From positions 1 through 41,241 of the forward strand of contig JAIRWL010000018.1 of assembly GCA_031268935.1 (NCBI GenBank): a stretch of DNA of 41,241 nt, read 5' to 3'. A model generated the notes under the pieces. That model was not told the DNA's origin, ran no database searches, and saw only the letters and a list, made by a program, of their open reading frames with translations. Origin of the DNA: Holosporales bacterium. Its GTDB lineage: Bacteria; Pseudomonadota; Alphaproteobacteria; RUG11792. Both the position numbers and the translations under genes were made by a program. Below, one piece after another: positions 25,221-34,499 of the stretch (positions within the stretch are counted from its first letter, which is position 1; every line of letters begins with the position of its first letter).

Positions 25221-26533
25221 GATTGATTCCTTTGCTTGAATGGGTGATGCAAGATATTTAGTAAAAGAGCGAGAATTACTAATGCAAAAACTCCAATTAT
25301 TCCACTCGAAACGAATATACCATTTAAAGAGATATGATGAGCAACGAATCCGGCTAGAGTATCGGCCACGAAGGCCGATATAGCATTAATTAACCAATAT
25401 ACTCCAAGTCCGGTTCCTCGTAAGTCCTCCGGGACCTTTTCGGCGACGAGGGATACGAAGACGTTTTGAGTTGCCCCGAGTTGAATGCCCCAAAATAGAA
25501 TGCCAATGTACATTGTTACTCTCGATATAGAGGAGTACATAATAATGTCGGCTATTACGAGTGAGGCAATACCTATGAATAAGATTTTCGTCCTGTCGAA
25601 TTTATCACCAAAAAGCCCAATGGGATAAGATGACATGGTCGTTCCTATGTTGAAGACGATCATAACTAATGGAGCAAACATAGGGTCTGGCTGGAATCCT
25701 TCGTTCATTCTAAGAATCAGGAAGGTCTCATTCATGCGAGCCATCATAAAGATTGCATTGACGAGCATGATTAACCAGAAAGATAGGCTAAGGTATTTAA
25801 AGTTCTTAAATGAAAATTTTGGTTTCAATTTTGGAGCCGGCAGGGGAGATTCTGACGTTATTGCCGGATGGTCGAAGCGATTTGGCTCCTTGACGCAGAA
25901 CAATAAGGTCAAAAAGGCAATGATCGCCGGAATGGAAGCCAAAGCGAAAACCATTCGATAATTATTATTGGAATATTTCATGGCAACAAAACCAAAAATC
26001 CCGCCGCATAATGATCCCAAATAAGCGAGACTTCGCTTAAGTCCATAGGAGGCCCCGATTCTTTTTCGAGGGGCCACATCGGCGACGATAGCATCCCGTG
26101 GAGATGCTTGAATTCCGTTTCCGATCCTCTCCATAGCTCTAGCGGAAAAGACTAAGTAAAAAGAGTCGGCGATGGAGAGGAGGGGTCTACTAAGGACGGA
26201 AAGGACATACCCAACGACCATGATTCCTTTCCGTTTACCGAAATAATCGCTCAACATTCCGGAAAATAGCTTCATCAGATGTGAAATGGTTTCGCAAAAA
26301 CCTTCCAGCATTCCAATTGAAATTGCCGAGGCCGCTAAGACGTGTTTTAAATACAGTCCGGAAAAACTGTAGGCCATAACGAAAGAGGCATTGACGAGAA
26401 ACATCATTATTCCGATTTGCCAAACGGTTAACGGTATCTTTCCATCTCTTTTCTGGCGAATCGGTGCGCCTCCACGTTCGAGCCCGTCGGGACCATTCGC
26501 CCGAGAAGTCTCAGGATCTTGTTTGTCATGCAT
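25217..26533 (-). CDS. Major facilitator superfamily transporter
   Basis: An inner-membrane secondary transporter of unknown substrate. Starting at the ATG at 26533 gives 438 residues (MHDKQDPETS); a TTG at 26605 would add 24. About 12 hydrophobic helices are visible. The MFS loop motif between helices 2 and 3 appears as GMLSDYFGKRKGIMV (GxxxDxxGRR type), with a weaker copy in the second half (GLFGDKFDRTKIL). A polar Arg/Lys-rich N-terminal stretch precedes helix 1. It is translationally coupled to dapD. Drug or metabolite export are possible; nothing decides between them. A 15-codon frame (26565-26612) precedes it. Confidence 0.88.
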   Translation of the reverse strand: MHDKQDPETSRANGPDGLERGGAPIRQKRDGKIPLTVWQIGIMMFLVNASFVMAYSFSGLYLKHVLAASAISIGMLEGFCETISHLMKLFSGMLSDYFGKRKGIMVVGYVLSVLSRPLLSIADSFYLVFSARAMERIGNGIQASPRDAIVADVAPRKRIGASYGLKRSLAYLGSLCGGIFGFVAMKYSNNNYRMVFALASIPAIIAFLTLLFCVKEPNRFDHPAITSESPLPAPKLKPKFSFKNFKYLSLSFWLIMLVNAIFMMARMNETFLILRMNEGFQPDPMFAPLVMIVFNIGTTMSSYPIGLFGDKFDRTKILFIGIASLVIADIIMYSSISRVTMYIGILFWGIQLGATQNVFVSLVAEKVPEDLRGTGLGVYWLINAISAFVADTLAGFVAHHISLNGIFVSSGIIGVFALVILALLLNILHHPFKQRNQS

Positions 26534-26662
26534 CAGAAAAACGGGGAAAAGCGGATCTCTCGAGCTATACGGCCGAAGTGTACCATATAGCAACCCTTCT
26601 CGCAATTTTCATTTTTTTTTGTTCAATCACCAAAAAAAAGGGTGGCAGGAGCCCAAGGGAGC

Positions 26663-27066
26663 TTAATCCCGACCCTCCGTAATACGTCGACAAACTTTCT
26701 AATTTGATAAGTGATCGATTTGTTCTTGGGTGAGTGATGCCGCCTACTTTTTTGGAGCTCTTCGTCGAAACGTCATATAGTAGAACTGTGAGTATTAGCC
26801 AGATTAATCCCGACCCTTCGTAATACGTCGACAATGTTTTTAATTTGATAAGTGATTGATTTTTTCTTGGGTGAGTGATAACGCCCACTTTTGAGCTCCT
26901 CGTCGCAACGTCATATAGTAGAACTGTGAGTATTAACGAGATTCCTCCCGCCCCTCCGTAATACGTCGACCAAGTTTCTCATTTGATAAGTGATTGGCTT
27001 TTTATTAGGTGAGTGATACCGCCCACTTTTTTGGAGCTCTTCTTGGGAATATGATATAGTAGAGAG
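26663..27066. repeat. Triple tandem intergenic repeat, unit about 140 bases
   Basis: Three successive copies start near 26663, 26804 and 26942 (periods 141 and 138). Each holds CCGTAATACGTCGAC, then TTTGATAAGTGATTG, then GGTGAGTGAT, then GAGCTC, then ATATAGTAG. On the plus strand TTGGAG-N18-TATAGT looks promoter-like in copies 1 and 3. Translations are not consistently open, so it appears non-coding. This and flanking sequence fill the gap between the MFS gene and the 27129 gene; nothing else is seen there apart from a T8 run near 26614 that could end leftward transcripts. Confidence 0.85.
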
Positions 27067-27128
27067 GGAAGGGACGTTTTCTCTACTTGCAAGCTGCATA
27101 GGCCGAGCCCCATCCCCTGCCCTACGAT

Positions 27129-27683
27129 TTACCTACTGGGACGATGTGGTTGAGGCCCGTACACCCTTCGCAAACAAGCCCAAAGCTGGTTGTCTGGAGA
27201 AGGGTCTCCGAGTAACATCCAGGTCCACTCCATAGCGTCTGGGCTCGCATCCAAGCTGCTGAGAATCGTCTCTGAGTCTATGCCCAGGTAGGCTACCATC
27301 ATCTCGACCATCTCCTTCAGACCTGCCGAAACTGGAAATTTGCCTCGAATTTGCCGAGGGGCGTTTAGCCACCTCCATTCCCAAACGGCCTCTTCCTCCG
27401 TCTGGCACCAGGTAACAACCTTTTCGTGATGGTGTTGGATACCGTAGTCGTATCCGGGTGGACGAGTAATCGTATCCGCTTCCGGCTCGTCTGGGCCCGA
27501 GTCCCTCTTGATCCTCAGCCGTTCAAGATTGGCCTCGTCCTCCGTCCGGAACCAGGTAACAAGGTTGTCGGACGGCCTGTGGACTCCGTAGTCGTAGCCG
27601 GATGGCGGATTGATCAGACTTCCTCCCCATGATGCCGGAATAATCATTAATGAAGGTAAAAATAGGATGAGTTTTTTAAGCAC
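27129..27683 (-). CDS. Secreted protein with internal duplication, unknown function
   Basis: 184 residues. Starts with GTG, GGGGAG nine bases upstream. MLKKLILFLPSLMIIPASWG is a signal peptide. The mature protein begins with two related units of about 50 residues: PPSGYDYGVHRPSDNLVTWF followed by RTEDEANLERLRI, and PPGYDYGIQHHHEKVVTWC followed by QTEEEAVWEWRWL. A helical C-terminal part (about 110-170) and a basic Pro/Arg end follow. The unit PPxGYDYG..VTW is not one I recognise. GC-rich compared with dnaB next to it. Confidence 0.7.
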   Translation of the reverse strand: MLKKLILFLPSLMIIPASWGGSLINPPSGYDYGVHRPSDNLVTWFRTEDEANLERLRIKRDSGPDEPEADTITRPPGYDYGIQHHHEKVVTWCQTEEEAVWEWRWLNAPRQIRGKFPVSAGLKEMVEMMVAYLGIDSETILSSLDASPDAMEWTWMLLGDPSPDNQLWACLRRVYGPQPHRPSR

Positions 27684-27835
27684 AGTTCGACACTCCCCGT
27701 TGTCTCTTCAGTTACTAATTTTACGGTAACACGACGTTCTTAGTGATTCAATGAAATCTTGAGCCGGGGCGATCTACCTCGGGGGAACCCGATCCGGAGC
27801 TCGGTCGATTTTTATGACCCGCTACTAATCTCCAA

Positions 27836-29263
27836 TTAATCTAAGAGATTTCCGAATTTGGTAAGAGTTCCATCGAAAAATAACTTGATCACTCCTATCG
27901 GGCCGTGTCTCTGTTTCGCGATTATCACTTCCGCCCTGTTATAAATTTGCTCCATCTCGATTTCCCATTTTTCATGCTCCGGAGTGGATTCTCGCGGTTC
28001 TTTCCGGGATTTGTAATATTCTTCACGAAAAACGAACATAACTACGTCGGCATCTTGCTCGATCGAACCAGATTCCCTCAAGTCCGACAGCTGCGGTTTT
28101 TTATCATCTCTTTGTTCGACGGCCCTTGATAGTTGTGACAATGCGATTACCGGTACATTCAGCTCCTTCGCCAATCCCTTGAGAGCTCTCGTAATTTCTG
28201 AAATTTCCTGCGCCCTGTTTTCGATCGTTTTTTTCCCTCCACTTGACATTATAAGTTGCAAATAATCAATCACGATGAGGCCGATATCTGATTGCCTTTT
28301 CAATCTTCTAGCTCGATTTCTAATTTGATTTACCGTTATATTTGGCGTATCGTCGATGTATAACTTTAACATTTCTAATTCTTGACTGATTTTGACAAAT
28401 TTTTCGAAAGAATCTTTCTGAATTTCGCCTCGCCTAATTTTATCCGATGGTATACCAGATTCACTGGCCAAAATCCTGGTGGCAAGTTGCTCCGTCGACA
28501 TTTCGAGAGAGAAGAAAGCTACCCCGGCTCCCTCGGTTTTATTTTGTAACTTGGCCTTCGCAGCATTGAATGCCAAATTCGTCGCGAGAGCTGTCTTGCC
28601 CATCGATGGTCTACCGGCTATTACCAGTAAGTCCGAGTTATGGAATCCTCCAAGCCATTTGTCGAGTAATTTCAATCCAGATGTTACTCCGACTATATGG
28701 TTATCTCTTTTGAAGGCTATCGTAGCGGCTTGAATCGATTCTGACAACGCATCACTAAAAGGAATTAATCTCCCTCGGCCAGTATTGTCGCTCGCCAGGT
28801 CGAATAGCTTTTTTTCGGTCAGTTCTATGATATCGGTCGCTGATTCATCCGGATTTATCGTCCTCGCGCTAGAGATACAACCGTCTCCGATAAGGATAAT
28901 ATTACGCCTCAAATACAGATCGTAAATTAGCTGAGCATAAGTAGAAACGTTACTGATTCCTATTACCGAATCGACCAAATCCAGTAAATACACATGTCCA
29001 TTCGCCGCCAAAAAAACTTCTTCGGATTGTAGATATGCTTTTAGCGTGATCGGATCGGCAATACCTCCAGTGTTCCTTATCTTACAAATTGCATTGAATA
29101 TTTGAGTATGTAACTCAGTAGCGAAATAAGTAGAAGAAAAAGAATCTGAAATATTATCTAACAAAGAATTGTCGAGAATCAATGCGCCCAGTAGAGCCTG
29201 TTCTGCCTCTATATTACACAAGACTAAATTAGCCTCACCCCTAAGACCAGACACGTCAGGCAA
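27836..29263 (-). CDS. dnaB: Replicative DNA helicase DnaB
   Basis: The hexameric helicase at the replication fork. 475 residues. The N-terminal domain starts CNIEAEQALLGALILDN. The RecA-like core has Walker A GRPSMGKTAL, then FSLEMSTEQLATRILA, then the Walker B region IGLIVIDYLQLI. RQHGPIG-type RHGPIGVIKLFFD closes the protein. No intein. The start is uncertain: TTG at 29263 fits length and frame, with only a purine-rich GAAGAAAAG upstream. It lies 23 bases after the upstream outer-membrane gene on the same strand. Confidence 0.97.
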   Translation of the reverse strand: MPDVSGLRGEANLVLCNIEAEQALLGALILDNSLLDNISDSFSSTYFATELHTQIFNAICKIRNTGGIADPITLKAYLQSEEVFLAANGHVYLLDLVDSVIGISNVSTYAQLIYDLYLRRNIILIGDGCISSARTINPDESATDIIELTEKKLFDLASDNTGRGRLIPFSDALSESIQAATIAFKRDNHIVGVTSGLKLLDKWLGGFHNSDLLVIAGRPSMGKTALATNLAFNAAKAKLQNKTEGAGVAFFSLEMSTEQLATRILASESGIPSDKIRRGEIQKDSFEKFVKISQELEMLKLYIDDTPNITVNQIRNRARRLKRQSDIGLIVIDYLQLIMSSGGKKTIENRAQEISEITRALKGLAKELNVPVIALSQLSRAVEQRDDKKPQLSDLRESGSIEQDADVVMFVFREEYYKSRKEPRESTPEHEKWEIEMEQIYNRAEVIIAKQRHGPIGVIKLFFDGTLTKFGNLLD

Positions 29264-29286
29264 ACAACTTTTCTTCGCGGTAATTT

Positions 29287-30108
29287 CTAGAACTTATATC
29301 CAGCACCGATAACTCCACCCCAAGATCCACTAGAAATTTTAGCGCCCTCTACATTTCCCGCATTCTTGTTAAAGAATTTGCCACATTCCCCTCGAATGAA
29401 CCATTGCCCAAAATGCTGCTCCAATCCTATCGCCGTCTGGATTACAGCTTTGTGGGAGCTCTTTTTAACTTCCTGAGCCTTGTCTTTATTATTATCTCTC
29501 GATCTAATGTGATATTTCGTAATATCTGTACCAAGCTTAATATATGCAATCAGACCGTCCAAAATCTTGTAACCTACTCTGGGATAAACCCCGAAACCAA
29601 ACCGCCTTTTTGCCAAGATATTCTTTTTTACGGAATCGAGCTCCATTTCTGTCTCTGTCTTAGCCGGCTTAAAACTTATAGAACACTCCAAACCAACCAC
29701 AGCTTTTCCAAATTCGAAATTATATCCCGCGAAAATGGAGGTAACTACACCAGCTTTCGATTTCTTCACTTTATCAGGCCCGTCCTCCTTTTTATTTCCG
29801 TCGGACTTCTTAGCGCCATCGGACTTCTTAGAACGAGATTTAGAGATTTTTTTGTACTGGTTCTTTATAGATTCGAATCCGAGAACGGCTCCCCCGTAAA
29901 ATCCAGTTACCGAGTTTCCACTTTCATGAACGTAAGATACTACCTGCTCCTGCTTTCCCTTACCCGCATCCTGGTTCTCGCTATTTTCGCCGGCTTCATT
30001 GGCCGCCGCCGAAACAATAGCCGCATCCTGACCCTGAGCGTTTAACCTAGTAGTAGAAACCAGGATCGTCACTGAACAGACCATTAGCCAAACTTTGCAA
30101 ATCTTCAT
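29287..30108 (-). CDS. Outer-membrane beta-barrel protein
   Basis: 273 residues from the ATG at 30108, which begins a clean signal peptide (MKICKVWLMVCSVTILV ... LNA). An upstream ATG at 30156 would place 16 odd residues before it. Alternating amphipathic strands occur from about residue 70 (GNSVTGFYGGAVLGFES) to the end, GVIGAGYKF, with the terminal Phe typical of BAM substrates. A Lys/Ser/Asp-rich loop (KSRSKKSDGAKKSDGNKK) is probably surface exposed. It resembles small opacity-type barrels of host-associated alphaproteobacteria. Exact family uncertain. Confidence 0.75.
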   Translation of the reverse strand: MKICKVWLMVCSVTILVSTTRLNAQGQDAAIVSAAANEAGENSENQDAGKGKQEQVVSYVHESGNSVTGFYGGAVLGFESIKNQYKKISKSRSKKSDGAKKSDGNKKEDGPDKVKKSKAGVVTSIFAGYNFEFGKAVVGLECSISFKPAKTETEMELDSVKKNILAKRRFGFGVYPRVGYKILDGLIAYIKLGTDITKYHIRSRDNNKDKAQEVKKSSHKAVIQTAIGLEQHFGQWFIRGECGKFFNKNAGNVEGAKISSGSWGGVIGAGYKF

Positions 30109-30167
30109 AACCAAGCCACAAAAAGATGCCGATCTACCATATATATTGTAACACATTTTACCCTACT

Positions 30168-30182
30168 ACCGGGAAAACCGGT
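30168..30182 (-). promoter_or_regulatory. Short hairpin upstream of the outer-membrane gene
   Basis: ACCGG-GAAAA-CCGGT, a perfect five-base stem, about 60 bases upstream of the chosen ATG and next to TACAATATATAT, a possible -10 region. It could be an operator or a leader hairpin. Confidence 0.3.
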
Positions 30183-30339
30183 ATATCTGCCTCGATCGCA
30201 GGAAAAGAAAACAGCATCATTTCTGCAACATAACAATCAATAAGTTCACACACAAAAGGAAGCGCTGATATTCGCTCCCTTTTGGACGTATCCAATTTTT
30301 ACCAGATCATTTTAAGTATTATCACTTCTTCCTTGTTGA

Positions 30340-31884
30340 TTAATTTAAATTGACCTTAACTCCTACTCTGACAGATTGGGACTCGTGACGGACCTCTGCT
30401 CCGGCCGTCTTGGCGGCGACAATACGGCTTCTCACCGTACGCAGGTACTCAACAAATAAGGTTAGATCCTGAGTGATAGCATACTGGCAACCAAGTCCAA
30501 AGAATGGAGCCGCCTTTGTCTTGCTATGTGATTTGAAGACTTTATCGTTTGCCTTCGCATTCGATTTTGCCTTGTCTGAGGATTTTTGTCCGTTTGCAGC
30601 TCCCTTAAATTTATCGGTCAAATTATTCACGTAATCAATCTCGTCTTGAGGTATCCTCAACGCCTTCGTATCAACCTTGTACTTAGCAAACTCAACTCCA
30701 CCAGTTATGTACAGTACGCAATTTGGAGCAACCGCATATCCTACGATCGGTTTAAGCTTCACACTCCAAGGCTTCCGAACAATTATTCCGTCAGCTGACT
30801 TGTTGGCCTTATTTGCGCCAATCTTCATCTTGCCACCGAAGTTAAATCCTGCCAGGATTTCCACACCGAGCAAGAGGTCACAAAACTTCTGCTCGTATCC
30901 AAGACAGAGATCGAAGCCAAACGTAGTCGCCCTCTTGCTTACCATATTTTTATCATTGAGTCCGAGTTGCTTAACTTTATTATCGACTACTGTGGCGGCA
31001 AAAGTTCCTAAATTATTTACGATTTCCGCTGGCTTAGTAAATGGTTTGCTCTTGTCTCCTTTTTGGTAGAATATACCTAATATATTCGGATTCGTGCTAT
31101 CCTTTACCTCTCCCTTGTAGATAGCAACCAATGTCCTGACGTTGTTCTTAGAGTCCGCATATTTCGTAGCGGCAGCCTGAGCCTTCGCGGCAAATCCAGC
31201 AGCCGGAATGAACTGTTGATCGACGGTAAGATCGGAACCCTGATTACCATCTTGCACCTTCGCTAGTACAATATTCCCATCTCTATCGTTCTGATCCACC
31301 GCCAACAGCCCAATCAAACTTTGTACCTCGCCAGCTTTAATGAGCGCGCGCACACTCGGATCAAATAGACCTTCGACGTTCGTATCGGGAGTGAGAGGCG
31401 CCGCCCATCTAGGGTCTTGAGCAAGGCCAGGATGCTTGGAAACAAGAATCTGCAGAATGGATGATATTCGATGCGGGTGCTGGTTATCGCCAGAAGATCG
31501 TGGATCGGCCAGAATTGCAAGGGTAACCGGAGCATCAGCACCAAGATTGAAGATGGTACGACGGACCTCATTATCCAAATTTTCGTTAAACAACCCATTT
31601 ATCGCCGCCTTCACGAACGAGGAAACCGCTTTTGCAGCTTCGACAGATTCTCTCGAGAAGGCGTTCTTACAGGCAATTGCCTCACCGGTGGCCTTGCTTA
31701 ACCGCGCCGCGAGATCCTTGGCCGCCGGCTTCACACCTTGACCTAAATCTTTCTCATCGACCTTCGCAGTGGCTTTATTGAAGGAGGCATTCACAGCTCC
31801 TCCCGTATAGAAACCACCATGAGCCGCTTGCATTCCTACCGCACTTATAAGGGAAATCGCTCCTACCGCAGATATTCCTTTCAT
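30340..31884 (-). CDS. Large outer-membrane beta-barrel protein
   Basis: 514 residues. ATG with GAGG seven bases upstream. A short signal peptide (MKGISAVGAISLISAVGMQAAHG) is followed by GFYTGGAVNASFNKATAKV, the first barrel strand. A long helical insert (about 60-290) precedes barrel strands: FGFDLCLGYEQKF, LLGVEILAGFNFGG, VKLKPIVGYAV, FFGLGCQYAITQDLTLFVEYLRT and the last strand RVGVKVNLN. The large soluble insert between the first strand and the rest is unusual and could be a surface domain. It is related in design to the 29287 gene, with a 184-base gap between them (to 30156). Confidence 0.78.
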   Translation of the reverse strand: MKGISAVGAISLISAVGMQAAHGGFYTGGAVNASFNKATAKVDEKDLGQGVKPAAKDLAARLSKATGEAIACKNAFSRESVEAAKAVSSFVKAAINGLFNENLDNEVRRTIFNLGADAPVTLAILADPRSSGDNQHPHRISSILQILVSKHPGLAQDPRWAAPLTPDTNVEGLFDPSVRALIKAGEVQSLIGLLAVDQNDRDGNIVLAKVQDGNQGSDLTVDQQFIPAAGFAAKAQAAATKYADSKNNVRTLVAIYKGEVKDSTNPNILGIFYQKGDKSKPFTKPAEIVNNLGTFAATVVDNKVKQLGLNDKNMVSKRATTFGFDLCLGYEQKFCDLLLGVEILAGFNFGGKMKIGANKANKSADGIIVRKPWSVKLKPIVGYAVAPNCVLYITGGVEFAKYKVDTKALRIPQDEIDYVNNLTDKFKGAANGQKSSDKAKSNAKANDKVFKSHSKTKAAPFFGLGCQYAITQDLTLFVEYLRTVRSRIVAAKTAGAEVRHESQSVRVGVKVNLN

Positions 31885-32033
31885 CCTTTATACCTCAATC
31901 AAAATAATCACATCTATTTTCGCTGTCATTCTATCCTTAACAGCTCACTATACTCAAATACTTTAAAATGGAGTCAGGTACTACGGTGCTCAAGTTGTGT
32001 CTGCTAGGACACATTTCTCCTTCTACGTTCTGA

Positions 32034-32626
32034 TTAGTCTGGCAGGGAGCGTTCGCGCAGCTCCTTGGTTATTAGCGACTTCATCTTAGGTTTTTTTTGG
32101 GACTTGTGTTTTTTACCGCTCGGAGGGGGTAGTTTTCCGGCTGAGGGAGCAGTCATTCTCTCTTTTTGGCTCCGTTTGGAGTTTCCGAGAGCCTCGAGCA
32201 GAACGACAATGCGATTCGTACGCGCAGCGACATTATCGCAAATCAGATGAATTGTTGATTCGGGCGCTGCGTTTGTCGGTGAATCAGGACAGGGCCTTCC
32301 GTGCAAGTCCCAAAGAGTGGCCACCAGTCCGTCCATTAGAGCTTCCGCACAACAATGGTATTGGGTTTCTAGGAATTGCTGGGCGACCAGGGCCAAGGCT
32401 CCTCGACATCAATGATGTTTTCAGGCACTTGGGCCAACTTAAAAACGGCCGCGCCACACAAGTTACCACCCCCGAGGAGCTCGATGCTTCTAGGTAAATC
32501 AACGTCGGCTGAGGAGTCAGCGGCCTGAGTGCTGGAGAGTGGTAAAATGGGTTGCCACCCCACACCCAGCATCAACACCGAGGTGCAGGAAGCAATTTTG
32601 CTGACAATTCTTTTAAATATGGTCAT
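32034..32626 (-). pseudogene. Secreted protein gene interrupted by one frameshift
   Basis: The 5' part (32369-32626) starts at ATG and encodes a signal peptide (IASCTSVLMLGVGW ... STQA) and then ADSSADVDLPRS, ending in IIDVEEPWPWSPSNS. The 3' part (32034-32396) is open in another frame: LVAQQFLETQYHCCAEAL, further Cys, and a Lys-rich tail. They overlap by 28 bases, so one shift near GAGGAG (around 32395-32405) would give a single protein of about 195 residues. The first frame's last residues are probably out of frame. This may be true decay, a sequencing error, or slippage. No domain recognised. The downstream frame is rich in Lys (KKHKSQKKPKMK). Confidence 0.55.
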
Positions 32627-33007
32627 AATGAATTCTCCATAAAATAGTAACTTTACCCCTACCGGCTCTTAATAGCGACCGCCGGCTCGGTAATTATCTC
32701 TCTTCTCTGAGCCCGCATTAGTATACCCTTCCCCTATCGCATGTCAACACGATGCATGATTAGCGACCCCTTATTTTTTTTGGAAATGTTATTTCAGTGT
32801 CAACAACAGAGATCCACCGGAATTTGCAAATAATGGGGTAGGCAAAGGTTAGCTGCGCGCATATAATATGCTTGAGGTCCTTCCGATAACGTCGTTATTT
32901 CGGAATCTCAGATATAAATTCTCCCTATTCTAGGGAAGGGTTTTACATTCGTAAATAATCATTGGGGTTACATTGGTAAGGTTAATTTATACAAGGAGAA
33001 TAAAAGT
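32627..33007. other. Divergent intergenic region between two secreted-protein genes
   Basis: About 380 bases without a gene. It contains a TATAAT at 32862-32867 with a poor -35, an A/T run at 32772-32780, and the AAGGAG site of the next gene at its end. Promoters for both flanking genes are expected here. Confidence 0.5.
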
Positions 33008-33439
33008 ATGAGTAATTTTAGAAGAGTGGTCATAGGTTTGATGTTCTTGGTAGGGCAGTCGTTACCCAATGTTCAGGCCGCGAATCTTACTCAAGATGAG
33101 TGGGATCAGGTATGTTTTAACGTAATGGCTGTGCACAACCAGATTAGTAAGTATTTGGCTGATCACGAAGGAGACCAGGTTCCGGTGGAAAGTGGACAAC
33201 TGGAAAGATGGCGCGACCAAGTGGCCGAGACCCAGGGGATACTGGCAAGGAGCGAAGGAAACTCAACTCTATGCGCCACACTACTCCCCATTCTTGCCCA
33301 GACCAAGTCGGGTTTAGAGCGCATGCTAGCATATGCGTGGGAAGGTAAGCTAGACTGGGGGATCTTTAAAAATATCATTCGTCCAATGCAGGATAGGTTG
33401 TTCGATAGCACACAGAGCTTCCACCTCCCAATATCCTAA
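33008..33439 (+). CDS. Small secreted helical protein, unknown function
   Basis: 143 residues. ATG with AAGGAG ten bases upstream. The signal peptide VVIGLMFLVGQSLPNVQA is cleaved before ANLTQ. The mature part is about 119 residues, mostly helical, with two Cys (QVCFNVM and TLCATLL) that could form a disulfide. No recognised domain. TLCATLLPILAQTKSGLERML is loosely like HLICDNVAARTNRIVVLLEAL in the frameshifted gene next door, so the two may be old paralogues. This last point is weak. Confidence 0.72.
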   Translation: MSNFRRVVIGLMFLVGQSLPNVQAANLTQDEWDQVCFNVMAVHNQISKYLADHEGDQVPVESGQLERWRDQVAETQGILARSEGNSTLCATLLPILAQTKSGLERMLAYAWEGKLDWGIFKNIIRPMQDRLFDSTQSFHLPIS

Positions 33440-33440
33440 G

Positions 33441-33484
33441 CCCCCGTCTCTCTTTAGTGCCTTTGTGTGGGGGTGATTTTATTT
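33441..33484 (+). terminator. Weak intrinsic terminator
   Basis: CCCCC at 33441-33445 can pair with GGGGG at 33469-33473, followed by a T-rich stretch. It lies directly after the stop of the small secreted gene. The short stem makes this uncertain. Confidence 0.4.
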
Positions 33485-33548
33485 CCAAATAGCGTCGGCT
33501 TCTGATAGGATCGACTAGCGTTTCTTTATTGCTTTACACTTGATCATT

Positions 33549-34499
33549 ATGAACAATGTGGGTAATTCTTCAGGAAAATTCGATGTCGCGGTTGTTGGAT
33601 CCGGGCCAGCCGGATTAACATGCTCGATTTATTTGATTAGATCTGGTTTGGACATTGTCGTTGTGACGGGAGATATGCCGGGAGGGCAGCTCATCAAAAC
33701 CGACATCATCGAGAATTATCCTGGGTTTCGGTCGATATCTGGGAGCGATCTCATGATGAATATGTTGTCTCAGGCCGAAAGTTTGGGGGCAAAATTTATT
33801 TATCAGCGGGTCGAATCGTTGTCTCCGACTGGAGATAGAGATTTCGAGCTTGGATTATCTTCCGGAGAATTTATTTATTCGAGGGCGGTCGTGATCGCTA
33901 CGGGAGCCGAACACAAGAAGCTCCGATGCCCAGGAGAAGATAAATTTGCGAATAAAGGAGTTTCGTGGTGCGCAACGTGCGACGGGCCGCTTCTGACGAG
34001 TGACAAAAAAGTTGCCGTGGTGGGGGGAGGAAATACGGCAGTGATGGAAGCTTTATTTTTATCCAAATTTGTGTCAAAAGTATTTTTAATTCATAGAAGA
34101 TCTTGCCTCCGGGCCGAGAAAATTATGCAGAAAAAATTGTTCGCGAGCGATAGAATAGAATGCATTTGGAATAGTGAGGTTACCGAGATATTAGGAGATA
34201 ATTCCATTAAGTCTGTGATTTTAAGAGATGCTATAGATAACTCGGAAAAGACTTTGGAGGTGGATGGGTTATTCATCGCCGTTGGAAGTGTACCAGTTGT
34301 TTCGTTTGTGAAAGATGTGTTGAAGACTGATGAAGAGGGGTATATTAATTCATCGGATACTTTGACGTCTTGTGAAGGAATATTTGCGGCTGGGGATGTT
34401 GTAAGCGGAAGCTTGAAACAGGCTATTTTTGCGGCTGGGCAGGGAGCGCTGGCCGCAAGATGCGTCGCAGATTATCTTATGGGGATCAATAAAGCATGA
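33549..34499 (+). CDS. trxB: Thioredoxin reductase
   Basis: A FAD enzyme that reduces thioredoxin with NADPH; it would supply the electrons used by the DsbD-type transporter. 316 residues from the ATG at 33549; a TTG at 33540 is in frame and neither has a clear ribosome site. FAD motif GSGPAGLTCSIYLIRSG, active site CATC at about residues 141-144 (WCATCDG), NADPH motif GGGNTAVMEA, and the C-terminal FAD motif GIFAAGDV. It overlaps prfB by four bases (ATGA), indicating coupling. Confidence 0.96.
   Translation: MNNVGNSSGKFDVAVVGSGPAGLTCSIYLIRSGLDIVVVTGDMPGGQLIKTDIIENYPGFRSISGSDLMMNMLSQAESLGAKFIYQRVESLSPTGDRDFELGLSSGEFIYSRAVVIATGAEHKKLRCPGEDKFANKGVSWCATCDGPLLTSDKKVAVVGGGNTAVMEALFLSKFVSKVFLIHRRSCLRAEKIMQKKLFASDRIECIWNSEVTEILGDNSIKSVILRDAIDNSEKTLEVDGLFIAVGSVPVVSFVKDVLKTDEEGYINSSDTLTSCEGIFAAGDVVSGSLKQAIFAAGQGALAARCVADYLMGINKA

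Noticed and set aside
26565-26612. 15-codon frame ahead of the MFS gene as a leader peptide
   Set aside because: It follows an A-rich run but shows no regulatory codon bias or attenuator hairpins; too short to support.
26565-26888. 107-codon minus-strand frame across the triple repeat
   Set aside because: The frame is not maintained in the third repeat copy and there is no ribosome site, so the repeats look non-coding.
27740-27830. GC-rich hairpin (TCGGG-GGAA-CCCGA) between dnaB and the secreted gene as an RNA gene
   Set aside because: Only a five-base stem is certain and no known RNA family is recognised.
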